This document shows, piece by piece, positions 50,506 through 58,963 of a stretch of 64,000 bases of DNA (the stretch's first letter is position 1; every line of letters begins with the position of its first letter). The stretch spans positions 124,001-188,000 of the forward strand of contig CAVOQV010000005.1 in NCBI GenBank assembly GCA_963698435.1, read 5' to 3'. The notes below the pieces were generated by a model that was not told the DNA's origin, made no database searches, and saw nothing but the letters and a program-made list of their open reading frames with translations. The stretch is from Sva-07 sp963698435. Its GTDB lineage: Bacteria > Actinomycetota > Acidimicrobiia > Acidimicrobiales > Ilumatobacteraceae. Position numbers and translations under genes: made by a program.

Positions 50506-53500
50506 CTAGCGGAAGTCGCGGGACTTCACGTTGGCCGGCATCGGTAGCGGGGCAAGATGCTCGGCGACGATGTTGACGACGCCTTCGCTGCGTTCGAGGC
50601 GGCCACGGATCAGCATCGCCGGGGCTTCCCGCGCGACCCTCCGGAACCTGGCCCAGCAGCCCTTGGACACCACGACGTTGACCAGGCCGGTCTCGTCCTC
50701 GAGGTTGAGGAAGGTCACGCCCTGCGCGGTCATCGGTCGCTGTCGATGGGTCACCACGCCGGCGACCTGCACGATCGAACCCGGCTCGGGATCGAACAGT
50801 TGCGACGAGGTGAGCACACCCAACTTGCTCAGTTCCTCCCGTATGAAGACCGTCGGGTGACCGTCGGGTGACACCCCGGTCGCCCACAGGTCGGCGACCG
50901 CTTCTTCCACCGGTGTCATCCCCGGCAGGCGCGGCGCCGCGTCACCGGTGACCACTCCCGGGAGACGTCCGGGCTTCGACTGAGCGGTGGCACCGACGGT
51001 CCAGAGCGCCTCTCGCCGGTCGAGCCCGAAACACTCGCCGAACAGCCCACCGGTCGCCATCGCCTCCAGCTGCGCGAGCGTCAGCGACGGCACCCGACGC
51101 ACCAGGTCCTCGGTGTCGGTGAACAAACCTCCCGCCTTGCGCACCGTCTCGATCTCCTCCGCCAACTCCGACCCGATCCCCCGCACCGACCCGATCCCCA
51201 GCCGTACCGCCACCCCGCCTTCCGAGGACTCGCATGGCTCCAGCGTCGCTGCAGCCAGCGACGCGTTCAGGTCCGGCGTGTGGACGACCACACCGTGGCG
51301 GCGAGCGTCGCGCACCAGCGTGTGCGGCGACCAGAAGCCCATCGGCTGAGCGTTGAGCAACGCCGCGCAGAACGCCGCCGGCTCGTGGTACTTGATCCAC
51401 GACGAGGCGTACACGAGGTAGGCGAAGCTCACCGAGTGCGACTCGGGGAAGCCGTAGTTGGCGAACGCCTTCATCTTCATGAACAACTCGTCGGCGATGT
51501 CGCCCGAAATACCCCGCTCGGCCATCCCGGCGTAGAGCCGCTGCTTCAACCGCTCCATCCGCCGGGCTGATCGCTTCGACCCCATCGCCTGACGCAGCTC
51601 GTCGGACTCGGCGGGCGTGAACCCGGCGACGTCGATCGCCATCTGCATCAGCTGCTCCTGGAACAACGGCACCCCGAGGGTCTTGCCGAGCGAGTTCTCC
51701 AACAGCGGATGCAGGTACGTGATCGGCTCGAGACCGTTGCGGCGGCGGATGTACGGGTGCACCGACCCTCCCTGGATCGGCCCCGGTCGGATCAGCGCCA
51801 CCTCGACCACGAGGTCGTAGAACCGGCGCGGCTTGAGCCGCGGCAATGTCGCCATCTGCGCCCGCGACTCGATCTGGAACACGCCGACGGTGTCGGCGCG
51901 GCACAGCATCCCGTAGACGTCGTCGTCCTGTGGGATGGTCGCGAGATCGATCTCGTAGCCGCGGTGTTCACGCACCAGATCGACGGCGTAGTGGAGCGCC
52001 GAGAGCATCCCGAGCCCGAGCAGGTCGAACTTGACGAGGCCGGTGCGGGCACAGTCGTCCTTGTCCCACTGCAGCACCGAGCGCTTGTCCATCCGCGCCC
52101 ACTCGACCGGGCACACCTCGATCACGGGCCGGTCGCAGATCACCATGCCACCCGAGTGGATGCCGAGGTGCCTCGGCGCGTCCTCCACCTCGAGCGCCAA
52201 CTCCAGCACCGGCTCGGGGATCGAACAGTCGGGCTGAGCCGCGGTCGACGCCACTCCACCCCACCCGTCGACCTGCTTCGACCAGGCGTCCTGCTGGCCC
52301 GGCTCGAACCCGAGCGCCTTGGCCATGTCGCGCACCGCCGAGCGCGCCCGGTAGGTGATCACGTTCGCCACCTGGGCGGTGTGGTGACGGCCGTAGCGCT
52401 CGTAGACGTACTGGATCACCTCCTCCCTCCTGTCGCTCTCGATGTCGACGTCGATGTCGGGTGGGCCGTCGCGCTCGGGCGACAGGAACCGCTCGAACAG
52501 CAGCCCGAGCGACACCGCATCGGCCGCCGTGACACCGATCGCGTAGCAGACCGCCGAGTTGGCGGCGCTCCCCCGGCCCTGGCAGTAGATGTCGGAGCGA
52601 CGGCAGAACTCGACGATGTCCCACACGATCAAGAAGTACCCGGCGAAGTCGAGCTGTTCGATCAGCGCCAGTTCGTGGTCGATCGTCGTCCAGGCCCGGG
52701 CCCGCAGCGAGAGGTCCTCCGCATGCACCGGTCGTGCGCCGTATCGGCGGCGGGCCCCCTCCTCGGTCACCACACGAAGGAACTCCATCTCGGTCATGAC
52801 CGTGCCGTCGGAGTTCCGGGGACACGGGAACGGCGGCAGCTTCGGAGCGACCAGTGACAGATCGAACGCTGCCGACCGGCCGATCTCCGCTGCCCGTTCG
52901 ATCACGCCCGGGTAGCGACGGAACCGCTTGGCCTGCTCGGCGCCCGAGCGGAGGTGCGCTCCAGCAGCGGCGGGCAGCCACGGGTCGATCTGGTCGAGGC
53001 TGCGCCGCGATCTCACGGCAGCGAGCGCGGTCGCCAATCGGCGCTGCGGCGGTGTGGCGTAGTGGACGTTGTTGGTCGCCACGCACTCGACACGCTCACG
53101 GTTGGCGAGCTCGGCCAGGGCGTCGTTGCGGGCCGAGTCGAGCGGGTCGCCGTGGTCCCACAACTCGACCAGTACCCGGTCGCGCCCGAACGCGTCGACC
53201 AGGCGGAGCAACTCCCGGCGGGCCACGGCAGGCCCGTCGGCGACCAGCGCTGCAGGCACTGCCCCCTTTCGGCAACCGGTGAGCACCCAGCCGTGCCCGG
53301 CAACCGTGTCGGCGACGTCGCCGAACGCGAACTGCGGCGCTCCCTTCTCGCCGGCGAGGTGACCGGTGCTCAACGCCCGCGAGAGGCGGGCGTAGCCCGA
53401 CGGGCCGTCGGCGAGCACGAGCAGGTGGGTTCCGGACGGGTCGGGTGCGTGCGAGTCGGGCACCATGCCGGTGTCGACCTGGCGGAGTGTGTCGGCCTCC

Positions 53501-53964
53501 GATCGGGCGACGCGGGTGTCGTTCGCCGATCCCACCGCTGTCGACAGCGTGATCTCGGTACCGAACACGGTCGGGAGGCCGACCGCCTTGGCCGCCTCGG
53601 CGAAGCGGACCACCCCGTAGAAGCCGTCGTGATCGGTGATCGCCAACGCCTCCAGCCCGAGGCTGGCTGCTTCGGTAGCCAGCTCCTCGGGATGTGACGC
53701 CCCGTCGAGGAACGAGAAGTTCGAGTGACAGTGCAACTCGGCGTACGGCACGGTCGCTGCCGACGGAGCCTTCAACGACGACGCCAGATCAGCGGGGGCT
53801 TCGAACGGCTGGCGTTTGCGGCTCCATGCCGGGCCATCCCCACCCGAGTTCCACGACGGACTGCCAGGGGCGCGCCCGTCACGACCCGTTGCCCGAGCCG
53901 GCGGTCTCCCCGACAGCGTCGCTTCCAGTTCGCTCCACGACCACGAAGGGTTGTTGAACCCCAT
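50506..53964 (-). CDS. dnaE2: Error-prone DNA polymerase III alpha subunit
   Basis: 1152 residues from ATG 53964 (MGFNNPSWSWSELEATLSGRPP). N-terminal PHP domain (AELHCHSNFSFLDGASHPEELATEAASLGLEALAITDHDGFYG), palm with the catalytic pair in PDIDVDIESDRREEVIQYV, finger/thumb, HhH segment, and C-terminal OB fold (SIVQVAGVVTHRQRPMTAQGVTFLNLEDETGLVNVVV). Length and order fit DnaE2 (ImuC), the polymerase that performs damage-induced mutagenesis. A LexA box lies 12 bp upstream of the ATG. ImuA and ImuB are encoded 1.6-3.9 kb upstream on the same strand but as a separate unit. Confidence 0.95.
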   Translation of the reverse strand: MGFNNPSWSWSELEATLSGRPPARATGRDGRAPGSPSWNSGGDGPAWSRKRQPFEAPADLASSLKAPSAATVPYAELHCHSNFSFLDGASHPEELATEAASLGLEALAITDHDGFYGVVRFAEAAKAVGLPTVFGTEITLSTAVGSANDTRVARSEADTLRQVDTGMVPDSHAPDPSGTHLLVLADGPSGYARLSRALSTGHLAGEKGAPQFAFGDVADTVAGHGWVLTGCRKGAVPAALVADGPAVARRELLRLVDAFGRDRVLVELWDHGDPLDSARNDALAELANRERVECVATNNVHYATPPQRRLATALAAVRSRRSLDQIDPWLPAAAGAHLRSGAEQAKRFRRYPGVIERAAEIGRSAAFDLSLVAPKLPPFPCPRNSDGTVMTEMEFLRVVTEEGARRRYGARPVHAEDLSLRARAWTTIDHELALIEQLDFAGYFLIVWDIVEFCRRSDIYCQGRGSAANSAVCYAIGVTAADAVSLGLLFERFLSPERDGPPDIDVDIESDRREEVIQYVYERYGRHHTAQVANVITYRARSAVRDMAKALGFEPGQQDAWSKQVDGWGGVASTAAQPDCSIPEPVLELALEVEDAPRHLGIHSGGMVICDRPVIEVCPVEWARMDKRSVLQWDKDDCARTGLVKFDLLGLGMLSALHYAVDLVREHRGYEIDLATIPQDDDVYGMLCRADTVGVFQIESRAQMATLPRLKPRRFYDLVVEVALIRPGPIQGGSVHPYIRRRNGLEPITYLHPLLENSLGKTLGVPLFQEQLMQMAIDVAGFTPAESDELRQAMGSKRSARRMERLKQRLYAGMAERGISGDIADELFMKMKAFANYGFPESHSVSFAYLVYASSWIKYHEPAAFCAALLNAQPMGFWSPHTLVRDARRHGVVVHTPDLNASLAAATLEPCESSEGGVAVRLGIGSVRGIGSELAEEIETVRKAGGLFTDTEDLVRRVPSLTLAQLEAMATGGLFGECFGLDRREALWTVGATAQSKPGRLPGVVTGDAAPRLPGMTPVEEAVADLWATGVSPDGHPTVFIREELSKLGVLTSSQLFDPEPGSIVQVAGVVTHRQRPMTAQGVTFLNLEDETGLVNVVVSKGCWARFRRVAREAPAMLIRGRLERSEGVVNIVAEHLAPLPMPANVKSRDFR

Positions 53965-53975
53965 CGGACCAGTAT

Positions 53976-53989
53976 CGAACAGATGTTCG
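53976..53989 (-). promoter_or_regulatory. LexA (SOS) box of dnaE2
   Basis: CGAACAGATGTTCG, a perfect CGAAC-N4-GTTCG palindrome, 12 bp before the start codon of dnaE2. This matches the known actinobacterial/Gram-positive LexA site. Confidence 0.88.
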
Positions 53990-54015
53990 CTCCCGCGCAA
54001 CCCGAACCCGCGCGA

Positions 54016-54048
54016 TGTAACGATTGGTGTCTGACACCAATCGTTACA
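54016..54048. terminator. 33-bp perfect palindrome (16-bp arms, one central base)
   Basis: TGTAACGATTGGTGTC - T - GACACCAATCGTTACA. It contains the Nudix stop codon (54044-54046) and lies 27 bp upstream of the dnaE2 LexA box, so it probably terminates the Nudix transcript before dnaE2. The perfection of the arms and the GTC-T-GAC centre are noteworthy. Confidence 0.65.
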
Positions 54049-54586
54049 CGGCGAGGGCGAGCAGGATGCCGCGGAGGCCGGGGTCGGCGCGGTCGATCGC
54101 CGCGTCCCATCCGAACCAGTCGATCTGCTGGCTTTCACCCGCTGGCGGGTCCGGGTCGGCGGCGCCACCGTCGATCAGATAGCGCAGATCGAGGTGCGTG
54201 TGCCCCCGCCCGCCTTCGTGAACGTCGACATGGACCAGCTCGGGAACACCGCCGTCGTCGACCGGACCGGCGAAGGAGACCACGAGACCCGTCTCTTCAC
54301 GGCTCTCCCTCAGCGCCGCGTCCCACGGGGTTTCGCCCGGGTCGATGTGGCCACCGGGCTGGAGCCAGATGCCGAGGCGCTTGTGTTCGAGCAGCACCAC
54401 CCCCCGCGGGCCGACGACGATGCCGGATCCGGTCACGTGGATCGGGTCGGACTCCTGGTCGAGTGGTGCCGTCAACGCGTCGTAGGCGGTGAGGAACCGC
54501 TCGATCGAGAGCGACTCGCGCTCGTCGACCGCCCGCCGTGCCGCCACGTCGGCCCGAATCCGCTGATGGAGCCGCTCACTCTGCAT
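54044..54586 (-). CDS. Nudix hydrolase
   Basis: 180 residues. The Nudix box GGHIDPGETPWDAALRESREETGL is intact, preceded by GSGIVVGPRGVVLLEHKRLGIWLQP and followed by HTHLDLRYLIDGGAADP. The N-terminal 45 residues are helical. Closest in style to the NUDIX proteins that act on nucleotide sugars or damaged nucleotides; substrate undecided. It lies between imuB's neighbour and dnaE2, tail to the SOS box, which makes a nucleotide-pool role attractive but unproven. Confidence 0.88.
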   Translation of the reverse strand: MQSERLHQRIRADVAARRAVDERESLSIERFLTAYDALTAPLDQESDPIHVTGSGIVVGPRGVVLLEHKRLGIWLQPGGHIDPGETPWDAALRESREETGLVVSFAGPVDDGGVPELVHVDVHEGGRGHTHLDLRYLIDGGAADPDPPAGESQQIDWFGWDAAIDRADPGLRGILLALAV

Positions 54587-54611
54587 CCCCCACGTCTAGC
54601 AGGCACGTTCC

Positions 54612-54631
54612 AAATCACACCCATGTGATTT
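54612..54631. promoter_or_regulatory. Dyad AAATCACA-N4-TGTGATTT in an A/T-rich gap
   Basis: Perfect 8-bp arms in the 143-bp region between the Nudix start (54586) and the response regulator start (54730), which is richer in A/T than the rest of the window. Likely operator for one or both divergent genes. The half-sites are the reverse arrangement of a CRP site. Confidence 0.5.
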
Positions 54632-54729
54632 CTTTCGATTTCTTCTTGAGTTCGTCAGGTTCCTGCCGATACCTCATCCAGGCAACGACTCACAACTACC
54701 CCATCGTGGCGGAATTGGCGGATTTCTCA

Positions 54730-55497
54730 ATGGACAACGACATCAACATCGCACCTCGCATCCTGATCGCCGTCGACGATCCGGATCTGCGCCGAATCAG
54801 CGTCGCCGGACTCCGGTCGGCCGGATTCAGCGTGAGCGCTCCGACCGACGGCGACGCCGCGATCATGCTCGCCGAGTCCTTCTCCCCCGACGTGCTGATC
54901 GTCTGCTCCCATCTCCGTGCCCCTGACGGCCGCCCGCTCTACGAGCGTCTCCGTGACTCGAGCGAGCAGTACCTGCTCTGCATCACCGACGAAGGCGCCC
55001 ACCGCACCCGCGCCGCCATGCTGCATTCCGGCGCCGACGATGCGGTCTCGGTCCCCGTGTCACCCGAGGAACTCGCGGCTCGCTGCCATGCGCTGCTGCG
55101 CCGCCCCCGCCAGATGCAGGGCCGCCCCGACACCGCGCTTGCCTCGGTGCTCAACCTCGGGCTGCTCACCATCGACCTCGGTCGCCGTGAGGTCCGCGTC
55201 GACGACGAAGAGGTCGCCACGACCCGCATCGAGTTCTCGTTGCTCGAACAGCTCTGCCGTCGACCAACCGAGGTGTGCACCCGCGAGGACCTTCTCGACG
55301 CCGTCTGGGGTCCGACCTGGGTCGGTGACAACCACGTCGTCGACGTCCACCTGTCGAACCTGCGTCGCAAACTCGACAAGGCCGCCCCCCAGATCAAGGT
55401 GATCCACACCGTGCGCGGCGTCGGGTTCCGTCTGGCCAACGATGTGACGGACCAGCTCGAGATCTCGCATCCGTTCGGTCTCGCCACAGCCGTCTGA
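54730..55497 (+). CDS. OmpR-family regulator with degenerate receiver
   Basis: 255 residues from ATG 54730. Receiver domain 10-125 keeps the acidic pair (IAVDDPD) and the Thr strand (LLCITDEG), but the phosphoacceptor Asp is replaced by Cys59 (VLIVCSHLRAPDG) and the conserved Lys is lost (DDAVSVPVSPEEL). The winged helix (about 150-245) is typical: LGRREVRVDDEEVATTRIEFSLLEQLCRRP, LDAVWGPTWVGDNHVVDVHLSNLRRKLDKAAPQIKVIHTVRGVGFRL. No sensor kinase is adjacent. It probably works without phosphorylation. It sits between imuB and dnaE2 on the opposite strand. Confidence 0.9.
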   Translation: MDNDINIAPRILIAVDDPDLRRISVAGLRSAGFSVSAPTDGDAAIMLAESFSPDVLIVCSHLRAPDGRPLYERLRDSSEQYLLCITDEGAHRTRAAMLHSGADDAVSVPVSPEELAARCHALLRRPRQMQGRPDTALASVLNLGLLTIDLGRREVRVDDEEVATTRIEFSLLEQLCRRPTEVCTREDLLDAVWGPTWVGDNHVVDVHLSNLRRKLDKAAPQIKVIHTVRGVGFRLANDVTDQLEISHPFGLATAV

Positions 55498-55566
55498 CCG
55501 TTCCAGCGGCCACCGCCGATCGCGCATCCGATCACCACGTCCGGCTGGAGCTTCCAACCGCCAGGC

Positions 55567-57261
55567 TCAGTCGTAACGGGCACTGACCCACCAGCGCTGG
55601 TGCTCGGCCACGATCAGGAACCCGTCGTGGTCATCGGTGACCACCTGGAACCTGGCAAGCCGACGCTGCTGCCCCGGTTCCCACCACCGCTCCTCGATCG
55701 GCCAGGGCCCCGCCCAGGCAATGATCGGCCGCGGACGCCCACGGCGCCAGCCCGTCGCATCATCGCCCGCCAACAATTGCAGCGTCGCCGGGCGGCCCGA
55801 CAGCATGCCGCGGGCGCTGACCCGCACCGCCTCACCATGCTCGTCGAGCACATCAGCCGGATGCGGATCGGCGAACACCGTGGCAGGTGACGGCGACGGC
55901 AACGTGCCCGGCCAGGGACCGGTGGGTCCACTGCCCGTGCCGGCCGCCGAGACCGCACGAGCTCGTCGATCGAGGTCGACCGTGGCGGCTGACACCCATC
56001 GGTAGCGGTCAGCCGGCAGTCGTCCGCCGTGCCACACCGGAACCGTCACCGCATCGTCGGACGTGAGCGTGGTCAAACGGGCGATCGCTCGGGCGGCCCG
56101 GCGATCGGCCTCGGACTGACCACCCCACAATCCGAGCTGCATGCCCTCGTCGGGCCGCACCTCGTCGGGAACCAGCCGCACGAGCACCACACCGCCGGTG
56201 AGTTCCTGATCGCTTCCCCGCGGCAGGTTGATCCAGGCATCGAGCTGCCAACGCACCCGCTCGACCATCGCCGGCGCCGAGAGTCCTGCCGATCGGTACC
56301 ACGAGCGTTCGGATCGTTCACCGTGCTCGGACTCGAGCACCACGACGAGCCGGGTGCACACCCTGCCGTCGGCAGCGAGTGCACCGGCCAACTCGTCCGC
56401 CAACTGCTTGGCGATGAACACCACAGCACCCGACTGCGCGGCCGGATCGTCGAGGACGTGATCGAGACGCCGCTCGGGCGCCGGGTCGGTGGTACTCGTC
56501 GGGCGGACATCGGCGCCCGAGGCCAGCCGGTGAGCGTGGACCCCTGGATGCCCGAACCTCCCGAGCACATCGGCGACCGGGAGCAACGCCAGATCGCCGA
56601 GCCGCCGCAGACCGAGACGCCCGAACAACTCCACCAACTCGGCGTCGCACTCACCGAGCGCCTGCAACCAGCCGACCGGGAGGTCGGCACAGAACGCCGG
56701 TGACGAACCCGCCTCGACGATCACTGCCTCGCCGCGAAGCCCGCCGTCCCGGTTCCGATGGCGAGCCGCCAGACGTGCGGCGACACTCGAGGCGAATCGA
56801 CCATCGGCGACACCGATACCCACACCTGTCACCGGCACACCCGCCACAGCGATCGCCTCGGCCAGCCGCTCGGACACTCGCTCGGTCAGGGCGCGATCAC
56901 CGCCGAAGTACCGAGCGGGTCCGCGCGCCAACACGCCGATCCATCCCGGTTCGATCACGTCGAGACGCGGCGACAACTCGGCGACGGCACGAACCATCGC
57001 TTCGAACTCACGGGCATCACGATCGGCATCACGATCGACCAGTGTCAGATGCGGACAGCGTCGTTGCGCCTGCCGACGACGCTGCCCGATCACCACCCCG
57101 TCAGCTGCGGCCGCCGCCGTGCGGGCGATCACCCGGTTCGCGCTCATCACCGCCGCTGGGATGTCAGCATCGAAACCGGCAGCGGTCACCGGCCAGTCGG
57201 GAAACCAGATCGAGACGATCCGTGGTGGCTGTTCCACCGAACCCACCTGCAGCGACCTCAA
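55567..57261 (-). CDS. imuB: ImuB, inactive Y-family polymerase of the SOS mutasome
   Basis: 564 residues from TTG 57261, whose bases overlap the ImuA stop (TTGA). It has a Y-family fold (RIVSIWFPDWPVTAAGF, LSPRLDVIEPGWIGVLARGPARYFGG, GVGIGVADGRFASSVAARLAAR, LQALGECDAELVELFGRLGLRRLGDLALLP) but lacks the usual catalytic carboxylates, as known for ImuB. The C-terminal part is the beta-clamp/DnaE2-interacting region, with segments like LGLWGGQSEADRRAARAIARL. It bridges the clamp and DnaE2. Co-transcribed with ImuA under one LexA box. Confidence 0.92.
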   Translation of the reverse strand: MRSLQVGSVEQPPRIVSIWFPDWPVTAAGFDADIPAAVMSANRVIARTAAAAADGVVIGQRRRQAQRRCPHLTLVDRDADRDAREFEAMVRAVAELSPRLDVIEPGWIGVLARGPARYFGGDRALTERVSERLAEAIAVAGVPVTGVGIGVADGRFASSVAARLAARHRNRDGGLRGEAVIVEAGSSPAFCADLPVGWLQALGECDAELVELFGRLGLRRLGDLALLPVADVLGRFGHPGVHAHRLASGADVRPTSTTDPAPERRLDHVLDDPAAQSGAVVFIAKQLADELAGALAADGRVCTRLVVVLESEHGERSERSWYRSAGLSAPAMVERVRWQLDAWINLPRGSDQELTGGVVLVRLVPDEVRPDEGMQLGLWGGQSEADRRAARAIARLTTLTSDDAVTVPVWHGGRLPADRYRWVSAATVDLDRRARAVSAAGTGSGPTGPWPGTLPSPSPATVFADPHPADVLDEHGEAVRVSARGMLSGRPATLQLLAGDDATGWRRGRPRPIIAWAGPWPIEERWWEPGQQRRLARFQVVTDDHDGFLIVAEHQRWWVSARYD

Positions 57262-57893
57262 CCCGGCAGTGCGAGCCGACAGCGGCGACGACCGTGCAGA
57301 CGGCGGCCGGATGCTTCGACGACGAGGCGCCGGTGCTGCAGATGGCCGTGGCCGTCACCGAGGCCGACCCATTCGATGTCGTCGGCATCGAGCACGCCGT
57401 CGCATGACAGGGCCCCCGGATCACCGAGCACCAACATGACGACATCTCGTTGACGCACCCGGGTGGCCACCTTGCGCATCGCAGACGGTGAGACGTCGGA
57501 TGGCACCCGCACGATCAGGAGGTCGAAACCATCGGCGGCTGCGGCGACGACATCAGGCCAGCGCGTGGTTCCGGCGCGCACGGCGACCACCCGTTCGAGC
57601 GCGATCCCGAACTCGCTGGCCGCGTCGAGACCGATCGTGGGCACGTCGATCGCGGCCAGCCATGATCCTGCCACCACCGCTGGGGCGGCGAGAGCCAACG
57701 CCAGTGACGTTGCTGCCCGGCCGGTACAGCCGAGCGTGCGCCCCCTGACCAGGCCACGCTCGGGAAAGAGGTCGGCGAACGCTTCGGTCACCGGCAACAT
57801 TCGCTCGCCCGCCAAGGCGAGGGGCGCCACACGCTCGGCCAGCGCCGAGAGCCCGATCGGGAGTTCGACCGTGCGATCAACTGCGAGTTCCAT
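57258..57893 (-). CDS. imuA: ImuA (RecA-like partner of the SOS mutasome)
   Basis: 211 residues from ATG 57893 (MELAVDRTVELPIGLSALAERVAPLALAGERMLPVTEAFADLFPERGLVRGRTLGCTGRAATSLALALAA). The LFPERGLVRG-x(10)-G segment and the ADGFDLLIVRVPSDVSPSAMRKVATRVRQRDVVMLVLGD stretch are the actinobacterial ImuA' pattern. ImuA supports ImuB and DnaE2 in error-prone synthesis after DNA damage. The perfect Walker A is absent, as in ImuA' proteins. A LexA box lies 14 bp upstream of the ATG. Confidence 0.85.
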   Translation of the reverse strand: MELAVDRTVELPIGLSALAERVAPLALAGERMLPVTEAFADLFPERGLVRGRTLGCTGRAATSLALALAAPAVVAGSWLAAIDVPTIGLDAASEFGIALERVVAVRAGTTRWPDVVAAAADGFDLLIVRVPSDVSPSAMRKVATRVRQRDVVMLVLGDPGALSCDGVLDADDIEWVGLGDGHGHLQHRRLVVEASGRRLHGRRRCRLALPG

Positions 57894-57906
57894 CGCGGCA
57901 TCGTAT

Positions 57907-57920
57907 CGAACATGTGTTCG
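57907..57920 (-). promoter_or_regulatory. LexA (SOS) box of imuA-imuB
   Basis: CGAACATGTGTTCG, a perfect CGAAC-N4-GTTCG palindrome, 14 bp before the imuA start. Same consensus as the box at 53976-53989. Confidence 0.9.
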
Positions 57921-58002
57921 TACTTCCACCGCAGTTCCCACCGGCGCACCGGCGAACAGGGTGTTCCCGAGTGCCCCGAGATCCGGGCTCGAGGAACCAG
58001 GG

Positions 58003-58857
58003 TCAGTGGCTGGCGGCGTGGGCGGCGAGCAGCTCGTGCATCTCCTCACCACCGGCGGCACGGGCGTGGGCGCCGAGCGCCAGCGCGTGTTCGTCGTCGA
58101 GCACGGCATGACCGCCGACCACCACCAGTACCTCGGGGTCGACGGCGCGCGCCACGGCGCATGCCTCGGCCAGCGCCGGCAGGTTGTCCGAGGACATCGC
58201 CGACAACCCGACCGCCAACAGGTCGTTGGTCTCCCGGATCACGTGGGCGATCGACTCGCTCGGCATGTCGACACCGAAGTCCGACACCTCCCACCCACGA
58301 AGGCGCAACAGATCACCGAGCATCGCCACCGGCAGAGCGTGGAACTCGCCAGCGGGCGCCCCGAGCGCCACCACGCCACGCGCCCGTCCACGCCGGGTGA
58401 AGCGCGGACCGATCCGACCGACGATGCGCATCGCGATCCCGGTCGCTCGATGCTCCACCGAGATGTCGAGTTCGCCCGCCGCCCACCGTTCACCGATACT
58501 CACCATCGCCGGGGTCAACACGTCGATGTAGATCTCGTCGAGTTCCGCACCCGCCGCCATCGCTGCTTCGACCACGCTCCAGCTCCCCGGCGCGTCACCT
58601 GCGACGAGTCGGGATTCGAGTCTCGTCGCCCACGGCGCCTTGCGATTCCGGGCCCCGCCTTTTCCCGACGGGCCGGTCGTCGCAGCGGCCTCGGCCGCTT
58701 GATCGCGGAACCGATCGAGCGAGGAACGATCCACCTGCCAGACTCCGCCCGACTTCGCCGCGTCCAGCACCCCCAGGCGCACATACCGGTACGCGGTCAT
58801 GTAGTGGACGCCGAGCTCGTCGGCAACTTCCTGCAAGGTGAGCACAGCGTCGGTCAT
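58003..58857 (-). CDS. CarH/LitR-like B12-binding transcription regulator
   Basis: 284 residues. N-terminal excisionase/MerR-like helix-turn-helix (LTLQEVADELGVHYMTAYRYVRLGVLDAAKSGGVWQVDRSSLDRF), a linker, a four-helix cap domain with Trp125, Glu135 and His136 at exactly the W-x9-E-H spacing of the CarH light sensor, and a Rossmann-type B12 domain with EFHALP (His173, the expected lower ligand; the classical D-x-H-x-x-G is E-x-H-x-x-P). In CarH, adenosylcobalamin makes a DNA-binding tetramer that light breaks apart. So this is probably a light- or B12-responsive repressor. It lies immediately upstream (109 bp) of imuA on the same strand. Confidence 0.88.
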   Translation of the reverse strand: MTDAVLTLQEVADELGVHYMTAYRYVRLGVLDAAKSGGVWQVDRSSLDRFRDQAAEAAATTGPSGKGGARNRKAPWATRLESRLVAGDAPGSWSVVEAAMAAGAELDEIYIDVLTPAMVSIGERWAAGELDISVEHRATGIAMRIVGRIGPRFTRRGRARGVVALGAPAGEFHALPVAMLGDLLRLRGWEVSDFGVDMPSESIAHVIRETNDLLAVGLSAMSSDNLPALAEACAVARAVDPEVLVVVGGHAVLDDEHALALGAHARAAGGEEMHELLAAHAASH

Positions 58858-58963
58858 GTCAGGTCCCCAGCCATCGCTGGCGAGACGACGCTAGAGCCGA
58901 CACACCCGAGCGCGCCCAACCCTGCTCGTCCAGAAGCAGGAATCGTGCGACGGCGGAACGATG

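Noticed and set aside
50506..54168. dnaE2 start at the far upstream end of its open frame (54168)
   Set aside because: That would run through the 33-bp palindrome, the LexA box and the Nudix 3' end; ATG 53964 lies just after the SOS box.
54612..54631. CRP/FNR-type binding site
   Set aside because: The half-sites TCACA and TGTGA are in the reverse order and only four bases apart, unlike the TGTGA-N6-TCACA consensus.
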